Shown: positions 38,532 through 48,033 of the stretch, in pieces | How the letters are laid out: each line of letters starts with the position of its first letter | Position numbering within the stretch: position 1 is the stretch's first letter | Origin: Sulfuritalea sp. | Lineage (GTDB): Bacteria; Pseudomonadota; Gammaproteobacteria; Burkholderiales; Rhodocyclaceae | NCBI GenBank assembly: GCA_016710465.1 | Contig: JADJVS010000014.1 | Coordinates: 310,001 to 374,000 of the forward strand | Reading direction: 5' to 3' | Length of the DNA: 64,000 nt | Translations under genes and position numbers: made by a program | The notes under the pieces: generated by a model | What the model saw: the letters and a program-made list of their open reading frames with translations, nothing else | What the model was told of the DNA's origin: nothing | The model's database searches: none

Positions 38532-38640
38532 CTTCGAATCGCAAGCAGCAATCGGTTCGAAGCCGGTTGGAATTGCTCAGACAGCTTGTTCGGCGCCGCG
38601 GTTCTTCCCTCTCTGACCCGCCGGCCAGGAAAGTCCGCAA

Positions 38641-38664
38641 GAGTCGGCGCTGGCGACACGGCGA
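38641..38664 (+). repeat. Dispersed 24-bp repeat, copy 9
   Basis: Exact consensus on the plus strand, about 55 bp upstream of the -10-like element of the ABC exporter gene. Confidence 0.85.
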
Positions 38665-38730
38665 CTTGTCGATAAACACCCCACGCCTACCAAGGGAATG
38701 GCGCCGCGCGGCAGCGGCTAGAATCACCGC

Positions 38731-40575
38731 ATGATGCGCCGCGCCCCACCCACCATGGCCCTGCCCGGGCCGAACCTGGAATCCCGCCACGACTGGCAGA
38801 CGATCAAGACGCTGCTGCCCTACCTCTGGCAGTGGAAGTGGCGCGTGGTGTTCGCGCTCGCCTGCCTGCTGGCGGCCAAGCTGACCAATGTCGCGGTGCC
38901 GATGGTGTTCAAGGAAATCATCGACAGCTTCACCCTGCCGGGGTCGAAGCTGGAGCAGGCGCTGCTTCTGGTGCCGCTCGGGCTGCTCGCCGCCTACGGC
39001 GCGCTGCGCTTCTCGACCGTGCTGTTCACCGAGCTGCGCGAGATCTTTTTCGCCCGCGTCACCCAGCGCGCGGTGCGCACCATTACCCTGCAGGTGTTCG
39101 AGCATCTGCATGCGCTCTCGCTGCGCTTCCACCTCGACCGCCAGACCGGCGGGCTCACGCGCGACATCGAGCGCGGCACGCGCTCGATCGGTTCGCTGAT
39201 CAGCTACACGCTGTATTCGATCCTGCCGACGCTGGTGGAGATCACGCTGGTGATCGGCATCCTGGCGGCGCGCTACGCCTGGGATTTCACGCTGATCACG
39301 ACAACGACGCTGACCATCTACGTGGTGTTCACCATCCTCGTCACCAACTGGCGCACGGTGCTGCGACGCGAAGTGAATGAGCTCGATTCGGCGGCCAACG
39401 TGCGCGCCGTGGACAGCCTGATCAACTTCGAGACGGTCAAGTATTTCAACAACGAGCGCTGGGAACACGACCGCTACGACGAGCAGATGCAGAAGTGGGA
39501 GGCGGCGCAGATCAGGAGCCAGGTCTCGCTGTCCTGGCTCAACCTGGGGCAGTCGCTGATCATCGCGGCCGGCGTGACGCTGATGATGTGGCGCGCGGCG
39601 GTGGGGGTCGCCAACGGCAGCATGACGGTGGGCGACATCGTGCTGGTCAACGCCTTCCTGATCCAGCTCTACATGCCGCTCAACCACCTCGGCGTGCTCT
39701 ACCGCGAAATCCGCCAGTCGCTGACCGACATCGAGCGCATGTTCGGCCTGCTGAGCAGGAATCGCGAGATCGAGGATGCGCCCGACGCGCGGCCGCTGTT
39801 CGATGCCGCTCGCGACGGCAAGGAAAGCGGTCCCTGCGAGATCGAATTCGCCGACGTCGGCTTTGCCTACGAGTCCAACCGGCAGATCCTGCACGGGGTC
39901 AGCTTCACAGTCGGCGCCGGCAGGACGGTGGCCGTGGTCGGCCACAGCGGCTCGGGCAAGTCCACGCTGGCGCGCCTGCTGTTCCGCTTCTATGACACCA
40001 CCACCGGCTCGGTCACGGTCAACGGTTCCGACCTGCGCGCGCTGAAGCAGGCCAGCCTGCGCGCCGCGATCGGCATCGTGCCGCAGGACACGGTGCTGTT
40101 CAATGACACCATCTTCTACAACATCCAGTACGGGCGGCCGACGGCGCCGCGCGAGGAAGTCATCGCCGCGGCTCAGGCGGCACACATCCACGATTTCATC
40201 CAGGCCCTGCCGGAGGCTTACGACACGCGAGTCGGCGAGCGCGGCCTGAAGCTCTCTGGCGGCGAGAAGCAGCGCGTCGCCATCGCGCGGGCCTTGCTGA
40301 AGAACCCGCCGATCCTGATCTTCGACGAAGCCACCTCGGCGCTGGATTCGAAGACCGAGAAGGCGATCCAGGCCGAGCTCGAGCAGGTGGCGGTGGGGCG
40401 CACCACCTTGATCATCGCCCACCGCCTGTCTACAGTGATGAACGCCGACGAAATCCTGGTGCTCGACGCCGGGCGCATCGTCGAGCGCGGCAAGCATCGC
40501 GCACTGCTCGACCGGAACGGCATGTACGCGCAGATGTGGGCCCTGCAGCAGCAAAACCTGACCGAAGCCACCTGA
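38731..40575 (+). CDS. Atm1-type ABC transporter (membrane and ATPase in one chain)
   Basis: 614 residues. Six membrane helices (about 35-330) precede the ATPase: Walker A VGHSGSGKSTLARLL, signature LSGGEKQRVAIARALL, Walker B PPILIFDEATSALD, H-loop IAHRLSTV. The pattern DSLINFETVKYFNNE is typical of the Atm1/HMT1 group, which exports glutathione-linked compounds. A TAGAAT element at 38719-38724 is so close to ATG 38731 that translation may start at ATG 38755 instead. Confidence 0.9.
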   Translation: MMRRAPPTMALPGPNLESRHDWQTIKTLLPYLWQWKWRVVFALACLLAAKLTNVAVPMVFKEIIDSFTLPGSKLEQALLLVPLGLLAAYGALRFSTVLFTELREIFFARVTQRAVRTITLQVFEHLHALSLRFHLDRQTGGLTRDIERGTRSIGSLISYTLYSILPTLVEITLVIGILAARYAWDFTLITTTTLTIYVVFTILVTNWRTVLRREVNELDSAANVRAVDSLINFETVKYFNNERWEHDRYDEQMQKWEAAQIRSQVSLSWLNLGQSLIIAAGVTLMMWRAAVGVANGSMTVGDIVLVNAFLIQLYMPLNHLGVLYREIRQSLTDIERMFGLLSRNREIEDAPDARPLFDAARDGKESGPCEIEFADVGFAYESNRQILHGVSFTVGAGRTVAVVGHSGSGKSTLARLLFRFYDTTTGSVTVNGSDLRALKQASLRAAIGIVPQDTVLFNDTIFYNIQYGRPTAPREEVIAAAQAAHIHDFIQALPEAYDTRVGERGLKLSGGEKQRVAIARALLKNPPILIFDEATSALDSKTEKAIQAELEQVAVGRTTLIIAHRLSTVMNADEILVLDAGRIVERGKHRALLDRNGMYAQMWALQQQNLTEAT

Positions 40576-40588
40576 GAAGGAGTTCGCC

Positions 40589-41494
40589 ATGCACCGCCGC
40601 CTGAGCACCACGCTGTTCCTCGCCCTGCTGGCCGTGCCGGCCTTCGCCCAGCCAGCAACAGAACTGCAGGGCACGCTGAAGAAAATCAGGGACAACGGCA
40701 GCATCACGCTGGGCATCCGCGAGTCTTCCTATCCGCTGTCCTACCTCGACGAGAAGCAGCAGCCGATCGGCTACCACATCGACATCTGCAATCGCATCGT
40801 CGATGCGGTGAAGGCCAGGCTGAAGCTGCCGGCGCTCAAGGTCCAGCACCAGGCGGTGACCTCGCAGAACCGCATCCCGCTGGTGGCCAACGGCACGGTC
40901 GATCTCGAATGCGGCTCGACCACCAACAACGAGGCGCGGCAGAAGCAGGTGGCCTTCGCGCCGACCACTTTCGTCACCAACGTCCGCATGGCGGTGAAGA
41001 AGGCTTCCGGCATCCAGTCGCTCGCCCAGCTCGGCGGCAAGCCGGTGGCCACCACCACCGGCACCACCAGCGTGCAACTGATGCGCGCCCACGAAAAGGG
41101 CAAGGGCATCGACTTCAAGGAGGTCTACGGCAAGGACCACGCCGATTCCTTCCTGATGCTGGAGACCGACCGCGCCGTGGCCTTCGTCATGGACGACAAC
41201 CTGCTCGCCGGCCTGATCGCCACCTCGAAGGCGCCGGCCAACTACGCCATCGTCGGCGAGGTGCTGAGCATCGAGCCGATCGCCATCATGCTGCGCCGCG
41301 GCGATCCCGAGTTCAAGAAGCTGGTCGACGACACGGTCAAGGGCCTGATGAAGGGCGGCGAAATCAACAAGCTCTACGCCCGCTGGTTCATGGCGCCGAT
41401 CCCGCCCAAGCAGGTGAATCTGAACTTTCCGATCAGCGAGCTGCTGAAGTTCCTCATCGAGTCGCCGAGCGACGCGCCGGCCGAGACGTATTGA
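40589..41494 (+). CDS. gltI: Glutamate/aspartate-binding periplasmic protein (GltI-type)
   Basis: 301 residues with a signal peptide ending at AFAQ (residue 21). Family 3 solute-binding features are GSITLGIRESSYPLSYLDEKQQPIGYHIDI and VDLECGSTTNNEARQKQVAFAP. It delivers acidic amino acids to the GltJK permease. GAAGGAG precedes the ATG. First of four transporter genes in a row. Confidence 0.92.
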   Translation: MHRRLSTTLFLALLAVPAFAQPATELQGTLKKIRDNGSITLGIRESSYPLSYLDEKQQPIGYHIDICNRIVDAVKARLKLPALKVQHQAVTSQNRIPLVANGTVDLECGSTTNNEARQKQVAFAPTTFVTNVRMAVKKASGIQSLAQLGGKPVATTTGTTSVQLMRAHEKGKGIDFKEVYGKDHADSFLMLETDRAVAFVMDDNLLAGLIATSKAPANYAIVGEVLSIEPIAIMLRRGDPEFKKLVDDTVKGLMKGGEINKLYARWFMAPIPPKQVNLNFPISELLKFLIESPSDAPAETY

Positions 41495-41506
41495 GGCAGC
41501 CCAGCC

Positions 41507-41532
41507 GAAAGTCGGCGCTGACGATACGGTGA
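41507..41532 (+). repeat. Dispersed 24-bp repeat, copy 10
   Basis: Plus-strand copy (GCTGACGATACGGTGA), three changes from consensus, between gltI and gltJ. Confidence 0.75.
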
Positions 41533-41551
41533 TTTGGATCCCAGGCGGCGC

Positions 41552-42289
41552 ATGAACTACCACTGGAACTGGGGCATCTTCGGCGAGCAGGTCAAGGGCG
41601 GCGAAGAGACCTACCTTGACTGGCTGGCAACCGGCCTGGGCTGGACCCTGGCGGTGTCGCTCACGGCCTGGCTGCTGGCGTTGGTGATCGGCATCGCCGT
41701 CGGTGCGCTGCGCACGGCGCCGTCGCGGCCGATCGCCCTGATCGGCTCGGCCTGGGTCGAGTTGTTCCGCAACATCCCGCTCTTGGTGCAGATGTTCCTC
41801 TGGTTCTTTGTCGTGCCCGAACTCCTGCCGCAGGAGTGGGGCCTGTGGGTCAAGCAGGACATGCCGGCCAAGGAGTTCGTCACCGCCGCGCTGTGTCTGG
41901 GCTTCTTCACCTCGGCGCGGGTCGCCGAGCAGGTTCGCGCGGGCATTGGCAGCCTGCCGCGCGGCCAGCGCGATGCGGCGCTGGCGCTGGGCCTGACGCT
42001 GCCGCAAACCTACCGGCACGTGATCCTGCCGCAGGCGCTGCGCATCGTGATTCCGCCGCTGACCTCGGAATTCATGAACGTGTTCAAGAACTCCTCGATC
42101 GCCTTCGCCATCGGCGTCATGGAACTCACCTTCCAGGCGCGGCAGATGCAGGAGGATTCGGAGCAGGGCATCGAAACCTACCTCGCCGTGACCCTGCTGT
42201 ATTTCATCTGCGCCTTTGCCGCCAATCGCGGCATGGCCTGGATCGAGGCGCGCACCCGCGTGCCCGGCCTGATCGCGCGGACGAGCTGA
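41552..42289 (+). CDS. gltJ: Glutamate/aspartate ABC transporter permease (GltJ-type)
   Basis: 245 residues from ATG 41552; an upstream TTG (41534) is also in frame but lies beside the dispersed repeat. The binding-protein-dependent permease motif is present (ALALGLTLPQTYRHVILPQALRIVIPP). It forms the channel with the coupled GltK gene, whose start follows after 1 bp. Confidence 0.92.
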   Translation: MNYHWNWGIFGEQVKGGEETYLDWLATGLGWTLAVSLTAWLLALVIGIAVGALRTAPSRPIALIGSAWVELFRNIPLLVQMFLWFFVVPELLPQEWGLWVKQDMPAKEFVTAALCLGFFTSARVAEQVRAGIGSLPRGQRDAALALGLTLPQTYRHVILPQALRIVIPPLTSEFMNVFKNSSIAFAIGVMELTFQARQMQEDSEQGIETYLAVTLLYFICAFAANRGMAWIEARTRVPGLIARTS

Positions 42290-42290
42290 G

Positions 42291-42953
42291 ATGGGCGAGT
42301 TCGACTTTTCGGTATGGGGCCCGAGCCTGCCCTTCATCCGCGACGGGCTGCTATTCACCCTACGCCTGACGCTGATCGCCATGAGCGGCGGCATCGTCAT
42401 CGGCACCCTGCTGGCGCTGGCGCGTTTGTCGCCGGTCAAGCCTTTGTCGCTGGTGGCCGGCGCCTATGTCGACACCATGCGCTCGATCCCGCTGGTGATG
42501 GTGATCCTCTGGTTCTTCCTCGTGATCCCCTTCCTCACCGGCACGCCGGTGGGCGCCGAGACCTCGGCGATCATCACCTTCACCGCCTTCGAGGCCGCCT
42601 TCTACTGCGAGATCATGCGCTCCGGCATCCAGAGCGTGCCGCGCGGCCAGGTCTGGGCGGCGCAGGCGCTGGGCCTGACGCAGACGCAGGCGATGGTCCA
42701 CGTGGTGCTGCCGCAGGCCCTGCGTAACATGCTGCCGGTGCTGCTGACGCAGACCATCGTGCTGTTCCAGGACACCTCGCTGGTGTATGCGATCGGTGCC
42801 AAGGACCTGCTCAAGGCCGCCGACGTGGTGGGCAAGAACTACAATCGCCCGGTGGAGATGATCGTGCTCTCCGCCTTGATCTACTTCGCCATCTGTTTCA
42901 GCCTCTCGCTGGCTGTACGACAATTGCAAAAACGCGTCGCCATCGTCCGTTGA
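42291..42953 (+). CDS. gltK: Glutamate/aspartate ABC transporter permease (GltK-type)
   Basis: 220 residues, about five helices, with the EAA-loop AAQALGLTQTQAMVHVVLPQALRNMLPVL that contacts the ATPase. Second permease subunit of the importer. Confidence 0.92.
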   Translation: MGEFDFSVWGPSLPFIRDGLLFTLRLTLIAMSGGIVIGTLLALARLSPVKPLSLVAGAYVDTMRSIPLVMVILWFFLVIPFLTGTPVGAETSAIITFTAFEAAFYCEIMRSGIQSVPRGQVWAAQALGLTQTQAMVHVVLPQALRNMLPVLLTQTIVLFQDTSLVYAIGAKDLLKAADVVGKNYNRPVEMIVLSALIYFAICFSLSLAVRQLQKRVAIVR

Positions 42954-42957
42954 AATC

Positions 42958-43686
42958 ATGATCGAAATCCGCGATCTTTCCAAAGCCTACGGCGGCACCC
43001 CGGTGCTCAAGGCGTGCAGCACCACGGTCGCCAAGGGTGAAGTGGTGGTGGTCTGCGGCCCCTCGGGCTCGGGCAAGTCCACGCTGATCAAGTGCGTCAA
43101 TGGACTGGAGCCCTTCCAGCACGGCAGCATCACGGTGGACGGCGTATCGGTTGGCGACCCGAAGACCGACCTGCCGCGCCTGCGTGCCCGCGTCGGCATG
43201 GTGTTCCAGCACTTCGAGCTGTTCCCGCACATGAGCGTGAGGAAGAACCTGGCGCTGGCGCAGATCCGGGTGCTCGGCCGCGAAGCGGACGAGGCCGACG
43301 CGCGCGGCTTGCGGCTGCTCGACCGGGTCGGCCTCGTCGCCCACGCCGACAAGCACCCGGCCCAGCTTTCCGGCGGCCAGCAGCAGCGCGTCGCCATCGC
43401 CCGCGCCCTGGCCATGGACCCGGTGTGCATGCTGTTCGACGAACCGACCTCGGCGCTCGACCCGGAGATGATCGGCGAAGTGCTGGATGTAATGGTCGAA
43501 CTGGCGCGCGAGGGCATGACCATGATGGTGGTCACGCATGAGATGGGCTTCGCGCGCCAGGTGGCCCACCGCGTGATCTTCATGGACCATGGCGAGATCG
43601 TCGAGGACGCGCCGGCGGCGCAATTCTTCGCCGCGCCGGCCAGCGAGCGGGCGCAGGGTTTCCTTGCCCGCATCCTGCATCACTGA
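42958..43686 (+). CDS. gltL: Glutamate/aspartate ABC transporter ATPase (GltL-type)
   Basis: 242 residues. Walker A GPSGSGKSTLIKCV, signature LSGGQQQRVAIARAL, Walker B CMLFDEPTSALDPEM and H-loop VTHEMGFARQVAHRV are all intact. It powers the GltIJK importer. The gene lies 4 bp after gltK and directly before ppc. Confidence 0.94.
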   Translation: MIEIRDLSKAYGGTPVLKACSTTVAKGEVVVVCGPSGSGKSTLIKCVNGLEPFQHGSITVDGVSVGDPKTDLPRLRARVGMVFQHFELFPHMSVRKNLALAQIRVLGREADEADARGLRLLDRVGLVAHADKHPAQLSGGQQQRVAIARALAMDPVCMLFDEPTSALDPEMIGEVLDVMVELAREGMTMMVVTHEMGFARQVAHRVIFMDHGEIVEDAPAAQFFAAPASERAQGFLARILHH

Positions 43687-43698
43687 ATGAGAAAGAAC

Positions 43699-46468
43699 AT
43701 GGCTACTCCCACCACTGACAAGGACCAGCCCCTGCGCGACGACATCCGCCTGCTCGGCCGCCTGCTCGGCGATACCGTGCGCGAACAGGAAGGCGCCGAA
43801 GTTTTCGATCGCGTCGAGCAGATCCGCCAGCTCTCGCTGCGCTTCCATCGCGATACCGACAACGCCGCACGCGAAGAAATGAATGCCCTGCTGCGCAGCC
43901 TGCCTCGCGAGGGCACCAACCTGGTGGTGCGCGCCTTCAGCTATTTCTCGCACCTGGCCAACATCGCCGAGGACCAGCACCACATCCGCCGCACCCGCGC
44001 CCATGCCCGCGCCGGGGCCGCGCCGCGCGAGGGCAGCCTGGCGCTGGCGCTGGCGCGAGCCGAAAAGGCGGGCATCGGTGCGGGGCAGCTCGCCGGGTTC
44101 TTCACTGCCGCCCAGGTGCGCCCGGTGCTGACGGCGCACCCGACCGAGGTGCAGAGGAAGAGCATCCTCGATTGCCAGTGGAAGATCGCGCGCCTGCTCG
44201 ACGAACGCGACCGCACCGAACTCTCGCCCGAGGAACAGGCCGAGCATGACGAAGCCCTGCGCCGCGCCGTGCTGCGCCTTTGGCAGACGCGCATGCTGCG
44301 CCGGGCCAAGCTCTCGGTGATGGACGAGGTGAATAACGCGCTGTCCTTCTACGACATGACCTTCCTGCGCGAACTGCCCCGGCTCTACAACACCAGTGAG
44401 GATCTGCTGGCCGGGGCCGTCCCCGGCTGGCGCGAGCAGGGCCTGGCCGAGCTGCCGGCCTTCCTGCGCCCCGGCTCGTGGATTGGTGGCGACCGCGACG
44501 GCAACCCCTTCGTCACCGCCGAGGTTCTCGAGTCCGCAATGCGCGCGCAAAGCCGCAAGGCCATCGGTTTCCTGCTGGAGCAGTTGCACCAGCTCGGCGC
44601 CGAGTTGTCGACCACCACCTCGCTGATCGAGGTGCCCGACGTCGAACTGATGCGCCTCGCCGAACAGTCGCCGGACCGCAGCCCGCATCGCGCGGACGAG
44701 CCCTACCGCCGCGCCATCGCCGGCTTCTACGCGCGGCTGGCGGCCACCGCCATGCAGCTGGACAAGCTGGAGGCGCCGCGCCACGCCGTGGCCGAGGCCG
44801 CGCCCTACGCCACGGCCGCCGAGTTCGCCGCCGACCTCGACGTGCTCCACCGCTCGTTGATCAGCCACAAAGCGGGCCTGCTCGGACGCGGCCGGCTGCG
44901 CCGCCTGCGCCATGCCGTCGCCATTTTCGGCTTCCACCTGGCGCCGCTCGACCTGCGACAAAACTCCGACGTGCATGCGCGCACGGTGGCCGAGCTGCTG
45001 GCGGTGGCGAATCCCGGCAGCGACTACCTGGCGCTGGACGAAAGCGCCCGCATCGCGCTGCTGCTCGACGAGCTCGCCACGCCGCGCCCGCTGACGGCGC
45101 CCGGCGTCGACTATTCGGACGAGACGCGCGGCGAGCTGGCGATCTTCCATGCGGCGAAGAGCATCCACGCGCGCTTCGGCAAGGCGGCGATCGAGAACGT
45201 GATCATCTCCAAGACCGACGGCGTTTCCGACATCCTCGAAGTGGCGGTGCTGCTCAAGGAGGTTGGCTTGCTGCGGCCTCTGGAACATGCCCTGGACGTG
45301 AACATCGTGCCGCTGTTCGAGACCATCGGCGACCTGGCCAACGCCGGCCCGACCATGGACCGGCTGCTCTCCATTCCGCTTTACAGCCGCTTGCTCGGCT
45401 CGCGGGGCGCCTTGCAGGAATGCATGCTCGGCTATTCCGACAGCAACAAGGACGGCGGCTTCCTGACCTCGGGCTGGGCGCTGTACCGCGCCGAGATCGC
45501 GCTGACCGAGGTGTTTGCGCGACACGGCATCACCCTGCGCCTGTTCCACGGTCGTGGCGGCAGCGTCGGCCGCGGTGGCGGGCCGAGCTACCAGGCGATC
45601 CTCGCCCAGCCACAGGGGGCGGTGCAGGGCCAGATACGCATCACCGAGCAGGGCGAAGTGATCGCCTCGAAATACGCCAATCCGGAGCTGGGCCGGCGCA
45701 ACCTGGAGATCCTCGCCGCCGCCACGCTGGAGGCCACGCTGCTGTCCCATGAGCACGACGCGCCGCGGCCGGAATACCTTGCCGCGATGGAGGAACTGTC
45801 GGCCACGGCCTTCGCCGCCTACCGCAGGATGGTCTACGAGACGCCGGGCTTCGAGGAATATTTCTGGGAATCCACCGTGATCGCGGAAATCGCCGCGCTC
45901 AACATCGGCAGCCGCCCGGCCTCGCGCAAGAAGAGCACGTCGATCGAAGACCTGCGCGCGATCCCCTGGGTGTTCTCCTGGGCGCAATGCCGCCTGATGC
46001 TGCCGGGCTGGTTCGGTTTCGGCGCGGCGGTTTCCGCCTTGGCGCGCCAGGCATGGCCAAGAGGGCATGGCCCTGCTGGCGGAAATGCATCGCGACTGGG
46101 GCTTCTTCCGCGCCCTGCTGTCGAACATGGACATGGTGCTGGGCAAGAGCGACATCGCCATCGCCGAGCGCTATTCGCTGCTGGTCAGGGATGAAGCGCT
46201 GCGCGAGGCCATTTTCCCGCGGCTCAAGGCCGAGTGGCAGGCCTCGATTGCGGCGCTGCTGGCGATCACCGGAGAAACGGAATTGCTCGACCTCAACCCG
46301 CTGCTCAAGCGTTCGATCCGCAACCGCTTTCCCTACCTCGACCCGCTCAACCACATCCAGATCGAGCTGCTGCGCCGCCATCGCGCCGGCGAAACCGACG
46401 ACCGGGTGCAGCGCGGCATCCACCTCACGATCAACGGCGTCGCCGCGGGCCTGCGCAACAGCGGCTGA
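43699..46468 (+). pseudogene. ppc: Phosphoenolpyruvate carboxylase with a single frameshift
   Basis: PEPC makes oxaloacetate from PEP and bicarbonate. The frame reads normally through the catalytic His and GxGxxxGRGGGP motifs (VLTAHPTEVQRKSI, FHGRGGSVGRGGGPSYQAIL) to LMLPGWFGFGAAVSA. There an extra T near 46039 shifts it. The last ~140 residues continue in another frame (EGMALLAEMHRDW... to the terminal GLRNSG). Removing the T restores a typical ~920-residue enzyme. As written the essential C-terminus is lost. A consensus error is at least as likely as a true pseudogene. The start could also be the ATG at 43687. Confidence 0.85.
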
Positions 46469-46621
46469 AGCCGCCCGCCGCGCGGGACAAATATGACGGA
46501 ATCGGGGTTTCCGCCGGGCCTATTTTCCGGAAATTGCCAAATTCCGCACAGCAACATGGAATGCGTCTATGCTTGAATTGAAGATGGATACGGAATTTCT
46601 CGGAAACCGAAGGAGCACAAA

Positions 46622-47854
46622 ATGAATTGGACTTTGAGTCGCGCACGGTTTGGCGCCCTGCTCGGCAGCTTGGGCCTTTGCCTGATGTTCGTCGGCGTGG
46701 CGCCGAGTCACGCGGCAGCCCCCCCCGGCGCCGAAGCGCCGGCCGCCGCCAGCGGCAAGTACGCCACGGTTTGGCGCATTCGCGGCGAGGTCACGGCAAC
46801 CAAGCCCGGCGCCCCGGCACGCAAGCTGCGCGAAGGCGATCCGGTGTATGTCGGCGAGCGCCTGCGCGCCGCCTCGGAAGCCGAGGCCGTGTTGCGCACC
46901 GATGATGCCGGCGTCGTCGCCGTGCGTCCCAACACCGAATTCGTCGCCGAACGCTTCGCCGCCGAGGACAAGCCCACGGACAGCTTCACGGTGCGCCTGC
47001 TGACCGGTTCGCTGCGCGTGATCAGTGGCTGGATCGGCCAGACCAACAAGAGCGGCCACAACGTGGTCACCGCATCGGCCACCATCGGCATCCGCGGCAC
47101 CGATCACGAGCCCTATGTGCTTTCAGCGGAACTGGCGAGGATGAGCTCCAACCCGGAAGGCACCTACGACAAGGTGAATCGCGGCGGCACCTCGCTGAAG
47201 GTCGGCGACAACAAGGTGGATATCGACCCCGGCCAGGTCGGCTTTGCCCGCGCCGCCTCGAAATCCAAGGAGCGCGCGCTGCTGACCATTCTGCTGCCGG
47301 TGCTGCTGGACAAGGTCCCCAGCTTCTACGTGCCGGGCGAGTTCGACACCGAGCTTGACCGCTACTCGGCGGGCGCCGACCAGGAGGCCAAGCGCCTGCT
47401 CGAACAGAAGCGCAAGTCGCCCGGCGCGGCGGCGGAGTGCGCGCCGGTCGACATCGCCAAGACCTGGCTGGCCCAGCTCGACGACGCGATTGCCAAGGGC
47501 GACGCCCAGGCCGTGATCGCGATGTTCGCCCAGGACGCCAAGGTCAAGGCCAACGTCAAGGAAAAGGACGGCAAGATGGCCAGCGTTGACCTGACCCGGG
47601 ACGAGCTGGCGCAAAGCACCATCACCGCCATCAAGGGCCTCAAGGATTATCGCCAGCGCCGCGTGTGGACCGACGCCCGCCTGACCGACCTGGCCGGCGG
47701 CACCGCCTGCGACAGCATCAGCCTGCGCTCGGCGGTGGTCGAGCAGGGCAAGCAGTCCGGCAAACCCTATCGCTTCGAGTCGCTGGAGCAGTTCTCCCTG
47801 ATGCTGCGCGGCGGCAAGTGGGTTGCGGTGAAGGCGGAGACGACGCAGCAATAA
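46622..47854 (+). CDS. Exported FecR-domain protein
   Basis: 410 residues. A signal peptide ends at SHAA (residue 31). Residues ~48-190 form a FecR domain (GEVTATKPG, REGDPVYVGERLRA, VTASATIGIRGTDHEPYV). The C-terminal ~125 residues resemble an NTF2/SnoaL-like domain (WLAQLDDAIAKGDAQAVIAMFAQDAKV). FecR domains in exported proteins often act in envelope signalling or scaffolding; the role here is unknown. A rho-independent terminator follows. Confidence 0.82.
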   Translation: MNWTLSRARFGALLGSLGLCLMFVGVAPSHAAAPPGAEAPAAASGKYATVWRIRGEVTATKPGAPARKLREGDPVYVGERLRAASEAEAVLRTDDAGVVAVRPNTEFVAERFAAEDKPTDSFTVRLLTGSLRVISGWIGQTNKSGHNVVTASATIGIRGTDHEPYVLSAELARMSSNPEGTYDKVNRGGTSLKVGDNKVDIDPGQVGFARAASKSKERALLTILLPVLLDKVPSFYVPGEFDTELDRYSAGADQEAKRLLEQKRKSPGAAAECAPVDIAKTWLAQLDDAIAKGDAQAVIAMFAQDAKVKANVKEKDGKMASVDLTRDELAQSTITAIKGLKDYRQRRVWTDARLTDLAGGTACDSISLRSAVVEQGKQSGKPYRFESLEQFSLMLRGGKWVAVKAETTQQ

Positions 47855-47874
47855 CACGCCGTCGCCCCAACGAT

Positions 47875-47902
47875 AAAGCCGACCCCCGGGTCGGCTTTTT
47901 TG
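47875..47902 (+). terminator. Rho-independent terminator after the FecR-domain gene
   Basis: Stem AAAGCCGACCC/GGGTCGGCTTT with a run of six T. It ends 6 bp from the 3' end of the split tRNA gene on the other strand and may also stop transcription weakly in that direction. Confidence 0.85.
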
Positions 47903-47942
47903 TGTTCTGGAGCGGGCGAAGGGAGTCGAACCCTCTTCATCA

Positions 47943-48017
47943 GGAGGGTAAGGAGATTATCTCGCGATAATCCCCTCCCCTAAGAACCGTACGTGCAAGT
48001 TTCCCCGCATACGGCTC
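47943..48017 (-). ncRNA. Group II intron domains V and VI
   Basis: Domain V is the 34-nt hairpin at 48017-47984, starting GAGCCGTATGCG and ending CACGTACGGTTC, with the catalytic AGC triad and a bulge opposite. Domain VI follows (47980-47943), with stem ATTATC-GCGA-GATAAT extended by GGAGGG/CCCTCC and an unpaired TTA that supplies the likely branch-point A. Confidence 0.85.
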
Positions 48018-48033
48018 AAGCAATCTACAAGCA

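Noticed and set aside
39912..39936. VGAGRTV in the Atm1-type ABC transporter as a copy of the 24-bp repeat
   Set aside because: Only about 17 of 24 bases match, and this position (before Walker A, FTV-AGRTVAVVG) is conserved without insertion across the family.
46020..46070. Programmed frameshift in ppc
   Set aside because: There is no slippery heptamer or stimulatory structure, and PEPC is not known to use frameshifting; a single-base error or mutation is simpler.
47875..47902. The hairpin as the attachment point of a terminator-targeting (class C) group II intron
   Set aside because: The intron is separated from the hairpin by the 3' tRNA exon, and its exon boundary is explained by tRNA restoration with EBS1-IBS1 pairing.
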